From: Myxococcales bacterium | GTDB lineage: Bacteria; Myxococcota; Polyangia; HGW-17; SLPX01 | NCBI GenBank assembly: GCA_007131745.1 | Contig: SLPX01000398.1 | Location: 1 to 10,419, forward strand | Direction of reading: 5' to 3' | Length of the DNA: 10,419 bases | Shown here: positions 7,209-10,419 of the stretch, piece after piece | Layout of the letters: the number at the start of each line of letters is the position of its first letter | Position numbering within the stretch: position 1 is the stretch's first letter | The notes under the pieces: generated by a model | Told to the model about the DNA's origin: nothing | The model's database searches: none | Seen by the model: the letters and a program-made list of their open reading frames with translations, nothing else | Position numbers and translations under genes: made by a program

Positions 7209-8697
7209 ACTTTCTTCTTTCTCTCGATTTTCTATGTTCTGCGGGCCGAGATGAAATCCTTTTCGTGGGTACGGGTTTGATATCTCGCAACTGCCTGCCC
7301 GAAGGAATTCCGCGACGCCCTTTTCTCCTGAAATGATCCGGCGGCAACCTTCTGTGAACAGCGTGTTTCCTATTATCCAGGTCATATTTCTTTTTCGATT
7401 CGGCCACACGCCTGCTCCACTCGGGATCATCTTTCACGCTGTTGTCCAGATTCACGCGCTTGTGAGAAAAATACCCAACGTCCGGTGACTCGGTCACAGA
7501 TTCCCTGAACCGATCTATCAGTTGCAGGATGTTTTTCTGCATGGACTCCATTCGTTGCCTGCTTCGCTCGATTCTCGTCTCATCCACACCGGCCCTTGAC
7601 ATCATATTTTCCAAACGGGATATGGAAGCCATGGTCCGCCGGATCTGCTCCATCAATGAGTACCTTTCACTCACGTCCACCAGGTCAAAACCATCGCCCT
7701 TCCTTGATATCTCTATCAATCCAACGCTTCTGCCACCCGGCGGCACACCGACGATGAAGCTCTCTCCCAACTTTTGGGTTTCAGGCATCCACCCTCCCCG
7801 GCCTGAAACAAGCGCTATGTTGATCTCCGGGGTCTGGTTGATTATCTCAGTTGTCTGTTTCCGATCCGCCGCGGACAACAAAACAATTACATCAGCTCCC
7901 TTGGCCCTCAAGGAACCCGTCAGTTCTTTGGCTGCTGCAACCGGATCACTGAAAACCACTCCACTCGCCGCAAACTTGCTTTCGAGCCGAGATTCCGGCA
8001 TGGTTATCGCAAGCACTCCAATCTTTTCCCCATTCTTCTCAAGGAGAATAGAACCGGGGAATAACTCTTTACCTGCCTTGTTTCTCAGATTTCCCGAGAG
8101 AACAGTTATTCCGTTCTTCCGGGCCAATTTCAGGATTTGCGAATGCCCCAGCATCAGGTCCGATGAACCGACGGCCATTGCATCCAGTCCGATTTCCTTA
8201 TAGAGCGCCATCACCAACCCGGCGCGTTCCATGTGACGAGCCATCTCCTCCTTGCCGGGTTCGTCCGACCACATCCGAGGTTTTGTCAAACCATCTCCCG
8301 CATCAAGACTGAACAAGTGCGGTGTCTTATCTTTCATCTCCTTGTAAAAAGTCGCTCGCCTGGCAAGACCGCCAGACCGGGCAGCGCCTCACCCGCCTGC
8401 AAATAGTTCGCCCTGCCCTGCGCTCGTATATGCAATCGTCAACAAGTCCGACCCTCCCGGCAAATCCGGAATCTCGATTTCATCCACCATTGCCTGGAGT
8501 TCTTCAACGGACCTGAACTCTGATTGAGAATCCCCGGGAAGTTCGCTTTCCTTATCAGCCGGACGGCTCTTATCAGCAGATTCCGTCCTGCTCTTATCAC
8601 CCTTCCTTTTCTGTGATTTGCAACCGACCAAAACCAGGCTGCACACAGCAAGAAACCCGGCAGTACGAGCTGCCATCGAAATCGTTCTCTGTCTCAT
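7192..8697 (-). CDS. Putative selenoprotein: UshA-like metallophosphatase-fold lipoprotein with in-frame UGA (Sec103)
   Basis: Read through one in-frame UGA (8391-8389), this gene gives 501 residues. The start at 8697 has GGAGG 7 bases upstream. Residues 1-26 are a lipoprotein signal with lipobox LVGC (Cys26), followed by a charged linker (27-60). Residues 84-98 (DLLTIAYTSAGQGEL) match the first strand of UshA/5'-nucleotidase-type metallophosphatases, then A-G-G-U103, and in the same frame GGLARRATF (109-117) and SLDAGD (130-135). Conserved blocks thus lie on both sides of the UGA without a frame change. Further family features are AMAVGSSDLMLG (174-184), SGNL (201-204) and VSGRGGWM (297-304). 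Canonical ligands (D-x-H, NH, H, H-x-H) are mostly replaced, and the UshA C-terminal nucleotide-binding domain is absent. Instead there is a likely coiled coil (about 345-405) and a very basic tail (about 438-501). The only other Cys in the mature protein is near the C-terminus (Cys500). Alternatives are a nonsense-mutated pseudogene or two separate ORFs; the second ATG (8337) has AAGGAG abutting it with no spacing and would lack a signal peptide. Confidence 0.8.
8358..8377 (-). promoter_or_regulatory. Candidate bacterial SECIS element
   Basis: On the minus strand, GUCUGGC (8377-8371) pairs fully with GCCAGGC (8364-8358): seven base pairs, one of them U-G, closing the six-base loop GGUCUU (8370-8365). 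The stem starts 11 bases and the loop 18 bases after the UGA. The E. coli fdhF SECIS has a GGUCU-containing apical loop at about the same distance (about 17 bases, recalled), and SelB recognises the GU in that loop. The stem lies inside the coding sequence (residues about 107-114), as is normal for bacterial SECIS elements. Confidence 0.75.
8389..8391 (-). other. In-frame UGA, predicted selenocysteine codon (residue 103)
   Basis: TGA on the minus strand separates two segments of one open frame: the stop at 8389-8391 and the next ATG at 8337-8335 are exactly 18 codons apart, and all the codons between are open. In relatives as I remember them, the motif here is GELEPCGC-x5-GGLARR. This gene has GELFAGG-UGA-x5-GGLARR, so UGA falls on the second Cys with no gap. 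Four neighbouring genes (ends 5664, 6653, 8869, 10209) use TGA as a normal stop, which argues against genome-wide reassignment. Confidence 0.78.
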
Positions 8698-8704
8698 TTT
8701 CTTG

Positions 8705-8709
8705 CCTCC
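8705..8709 (-). promoter_or_regulatory. Ribosome binding site of the selenoprotein gene
   Basis: GGAGG sits 7 bases upstream of the ATG at 8697-8695. This near-ideal site fixes the start and shows that the lipoprotein-signal segment is the true N-terminus. Confidence 0.75.
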
Positions 8710-8738
8710 GAAAATTGTGGATCCGGCATTTTATAACC

Positions 8739-8767
8739 AGTGGTGAATTTGCTATAAATTCACCACT
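8739..8767. repeat. Perfect 12-bp palindrome in the promoter region
   Basis: AGTGGTGAATTT (8739-8750) and AAATTCACCACT (8756-8767) are exact inverted copies around the five-base spacer GCTAT. It lies in the 171-base gap between peptidase T and the selenoprotein gene, 41 bases upstream of the latter's ATG. No T-run follows on either strand, so an operator for a dimeric regulator fits better than an intrinsic terminator. On the minus strand a TATAAA sequence follows directly and could be a -10 element, but no clear -35 is seen. Confidence 0.55.
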
Positions 8768-8868
8768 AAAACCACAAATGCATAACAGGCATGGAGAAGA
8801 AAAACAACAAAAGTTCACTTTTTCGATGGATTAAATCAAGCTCCGGGCTGGGGCTCAATGAGGTCGGG

Positions 8869-10128
8869 TCAAGATTTCTCTTCCCATAGTTTTATGAGTT
8901 CGACCAGGGTGTTGACCGCCAATTCCATGTGTTGAATCGAAATCCATTCGTTTCGAGCATGAAAATTGTGTCCACCGGTAAAGATATTCGGAGTCAACAG
9001 CCCCATGTAAGTCAAGCGGGCACCGTCGGTTCCACCCCTGATCGCAGCCAGCGTCGGTGTAAAGCCGGTTCTCCTGACTGCTTCCAAGGCAAAATCCACG
9101 ACACGAGGATCCTCGTCGAGATGTCTCTTCATGTTCCTGTATTGATGTTTTATTTCCAGCTCGTATTCAACCCCCGCAAAGCTTTCTGCAGCAACGGCAA
9201 CAAGGGATCGAAGTTCCCCAACGAGATCTTCCAATCCTTTTTCCTCAAAATCCCGGATGATCAATTTGACCGTGGTTTTCTCCACATCGCCTTCAACACT
9301 TATCGGATGAAGGTATCCCTGCCGCGCCTCGGTTGTTTCAGGCGCTTTATTTCGGGGCAAATCGGCAAGCAGTTTGCCTGCGGCTTTCATGGAATTGACA
9401 AGCTTGTTTTTGGCGTAACCTGGATGAACGTTTTGCCCCTTGAAAACCACGGTCGCGGAATCCGCGCAAAAAGTCTCGTCTTCGATCTCTCCCGCGGTCT
9501 CTCCATCGACAGTATAAGCATACTTCGCTCCAAAAGCTTCAACATCAAAATGGTCCGTGCCCTTCCCTATCTCCTCATCGCAGGTGAACGCTATGCGAAC
9601 CGTACCCCTGGGCACTTCAGGATGATTCAAAAACCATTCCACCGCCGTCATTATTTCAGCTATGCCGGCCTTGTCATCCGCTCCCAACAAAGTGCTGCCA
9701 TCTGAAGTGATGATGTCCTGTCCAGCGCACTCCTTCAGATGGGCCGCATTCTCAGGATCCAGGCAAACAGACTCTCCCCCGGGCAATTCTATGCGACCCC
9801 CGTCGTAATTTCTATGAACAATGGGTTTTACCCCTTCACCTGAAACCTCGGGCGATGTGTCAACATGAGCAATAAGCCCGATGATCGGAACATTTTCCTT
9901 TGCGGTCGTGGAGGGAAGAGTAGCTGTCACATACCCCCACTCGTCCATCTCCGCGTCTTCGATCCCCAGTTCCTTCAATTCTTTTACAAGCAATCGGGAC
10001 AAGTCTTTTTGCTTATGGGTGCTTGGATAGGTCTTGGATTCTTCCATACTCTGAGTATCGATCTTTACATAGCGAAGAAACCGCCGGGCTACTTCAGGCA
10101 TGTCGACTTTGTCATTCGTAGTATTCAT
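8869..10128 (-). CDS. pepT: Peptidase T (tripeptide aminopeptidase, M20B)
   Basis: This is a cytoplasmic di-zinc exopeptidase that removes the N-terminal residue of tripeptides; it has 419 residues against about 408 in E. coli. The M20B signatures are in order: HVDTSPEVSG with His88 and Asp90, LGADDKAG with bridging Asp151, TCDEEIGKGTDHFD with catalytic Glu185 and zinc ligand Glu186, VDGETAGE with Asp208, and FTGGHNFHARNE with His387. The lid (dimerisation) domain spans about residues 215-325. An upstream ATG at 10191 gives 21 extra residues with no family counterpart; the ATG at 10128 has AGGAG 7 bases upstream and begins where the family begins. It lies 80 bases downstream of the exchanger gene and 171 bases upstream of the selenoprotein gene, all on the minus strand. 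All expected catalytic residues seem present. Confidence 0.96.
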   Translation of the reverse strand: MNTTNDKVDMPEVARRFLRYVKIDTQSMEESKTYPSTHKQKDLSRLLVKELKELGIEDAEMDEWGYVTATLPSTTAKENVPIIGLIAHVDTSPEVSGEGVKPIVHRNYDGGRIELPGGESVCLDPENAAHLKECAGQDIITSDGSTLLGADDKAGIAEIMTAVEWFLNHPEVPRGTVRIAFTCDEEIGKGTDHFDVEAFGAKYAYTVDGETAGEIEDETFCADSATVVFKGQNVHPGYAKNKLVNSMKAAGKLLADLPRNKAPETTEARQGYLHPISVEGDVEKTTVKLIIRDFEEKGLEDLVGELRSLVAVAAESFAGVEYELEIKHQYRNMKRHLDEDPRVVDFALEAVRRTGFTPTLAAIRGGTDGARLTYMGLLTPNIFTGGHNFHARNEWISIQHMELAVNTLVELIKLWEEKS

Positions 10129-10135
10129 GCAAAAA

Positions 10136-10140
10136 CTCCT
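10136..10140 (-). promoter_or_regulatory. Ribosome binding site of pepT
   Basis: AGGAG lies 7 bases before the ATG at 10128 and decides between this start and the in-frame ATG at 10191. Confidence 0.75.
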
Positions 10141-10180
10141 CTCTTGAAACTCGTTCGAGCATCCGCAACTAATATCATTC

Positions 10181-10215
10181 ATTCCAACCATTCAAATCAC
10201 TGGTGGAATCAGTGA
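10181..10215 (-). terminator. Weak hairpins at the end of the exchanger gene
   Basis: Two mutually exclusive inverted repeats overlap the exchanger stop codon. ATTCCAACCA (10181-10190) pairs with TGGTGGAAT (10201-10209) with one bulged A and a ten-base loop. TCACTG (10197-10202) pairs with CAGTGA (10210-10215) around seven bases. Neither is followed by a T-run on the minus strand, so intrinsic termination is doubtful. Confidence 0.25.
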
Positions 10216-10419
10216 CCTGCAATGATAAATATCAATATGCCGACCGGATACACAAGCCCCAAATTACTCATACTGGAGGCTGCAAGATTATCCAGCGCTT
10301 CCTGGGTATCATGGTACGAACCCAGCCTGCCTTTCTTTTTCGCTGTTCCGTAGATTGCAAAAAAAGAAGTCAACTCCGGCAGCGAAGTAGCCACTCCCAT
10401 TATCCACCCCACCCCCCCC
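10209..10419 (-). CDS. Sodium/calcium exchanger-family (CaCA) membrane protein, C-terminal part
   Basis: Seventy residues up to the window edge are visible; the start is outside, since the frame stays open to the edge and the only start-like codon is a GTG at 10412 inside a G-rich run. GVATSLPELTSFFAIYG matches the alpha-repeat signature of cation/Ca2+ exchangers (G-x-x-TSLPE with the ion-binding Glu). It is followed by a polar loop, then QEALDNLAASSMSNLGLVYP, which corresponds to the second helix of the repeat (usually G-S-N-x-x-N), and a final hydrophobic segment VGILIFIIAG before the stop. The protein ends sooner after the repeat than YrbG-type exchangers, which have further membrane helices. 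It may belong to a shorter subfamily or be an altered C-terminus. Confidence 0.68.
   Translation of the reverse strand, partial: GGVGWIMGVATSLPELTSFFAIYGTAKKKGRLGSYHDTQEALDNLAASSMSNLGLVYPVGILIFIIAGH

Noticed and set aside
7192..8337. A separate 381-residue gene starting at the ATG at 8337
   Set aside because: It would lack motif I and a signal peptide, its AAGGAG touches the ATG with no spacing, and conserved family sequence (GGLARR) lies just upstream in the same frame. It is better read as the continuation past the UGA.
8389..8391. Genome-wide UGA reassignment to Gly or Trp
   Set aside because: Four other genes here end in TGA at sensible family lengths or positions, so UGA is a normal stop in this genome.
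8389..8697. A separate 102-residue small lipoprotein
   Set aside because: It ends in the middle of the conserved first motif of the metallophosphatase family, and the frame continues immediately after the UGA.
8809..8822. Palindrome AAAAGT-TC-ACTTTT as a terminator of pepT
   Set aside because: The stem is A/T only, with a two-base centre; it cannot form a stable hairpin and is likely chance in an AT-rich gap.
10129..10191. Peptidase T starting at 10191
   Set aside because: The extra 21 residues match nothing in the family, and the strong ribosome binding site belongs to the ATG at 10128.

Overview
The window looks like the chromosome of a Gram-negative bacterium of the Myxococcota / former Deltaproteobacteria type, with GC near 50%. 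The evidence is the style of the genes, not any marker: a giant TPR protein, a lipoprotein with an Asp/Pro/Gly-rich linker behind its lipobox, a HATPase plus STAS partner-switch pair, and a UshA-like lipoprotein carrying a GGLARR motif. This placement is inference. There are seven genes in two convergent blocks, with no rRNA, tRNA, IS element or CRISPR array visible.

Plus-strand block (1-7208): the 3' part of a very large TPR protein (1-4269), a zinc-metallopeptidase-like lipoprotein (4279-5664), a pseudo-receiver/HATPase protein (5700-6653) and a STAS protein with a C-terminal zinc ribbon (6726-7208). Gaps of 9, 35 and 72 bases fit co-transcription. The last two genes look like an anti-sigma-type kinase and its STAS antagonist.

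Minus-strand block (10419-7192), read right to left: the C-terminal part of a CaCA-type sodium/calcium exchanger (10209 to the window edge), peptidase T (8869-10128), a 171-base gap with a perfect 12-bp palindrome, and a lipoprotein related to the UshA/5'-nucleotidase family (7192-8697).

The most notable item is that last gene. Its reading frame is interrupted once, by an in-frame UGA at 8391-8389 that lies where relatives (from memory) carry a Cys of a PCGC motif. The same frame continues directly on into the conserved GGLARR and DAGD motifs. A 7-bp stem with a GGUCUU loop begins 11 bases after the UGA, so its geometry and loop match a bacterial SECIS element. The simplest reading is a 501-residue selenoprotein with Sec103. 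Ordinary gene calling would split it into a 102-residue lipoprotein and a 381-residue leaderless protein. Most metal ligands of the metallophosphatase fold are missing, which suggests the scaffold may have been reused around the selenocysteine.
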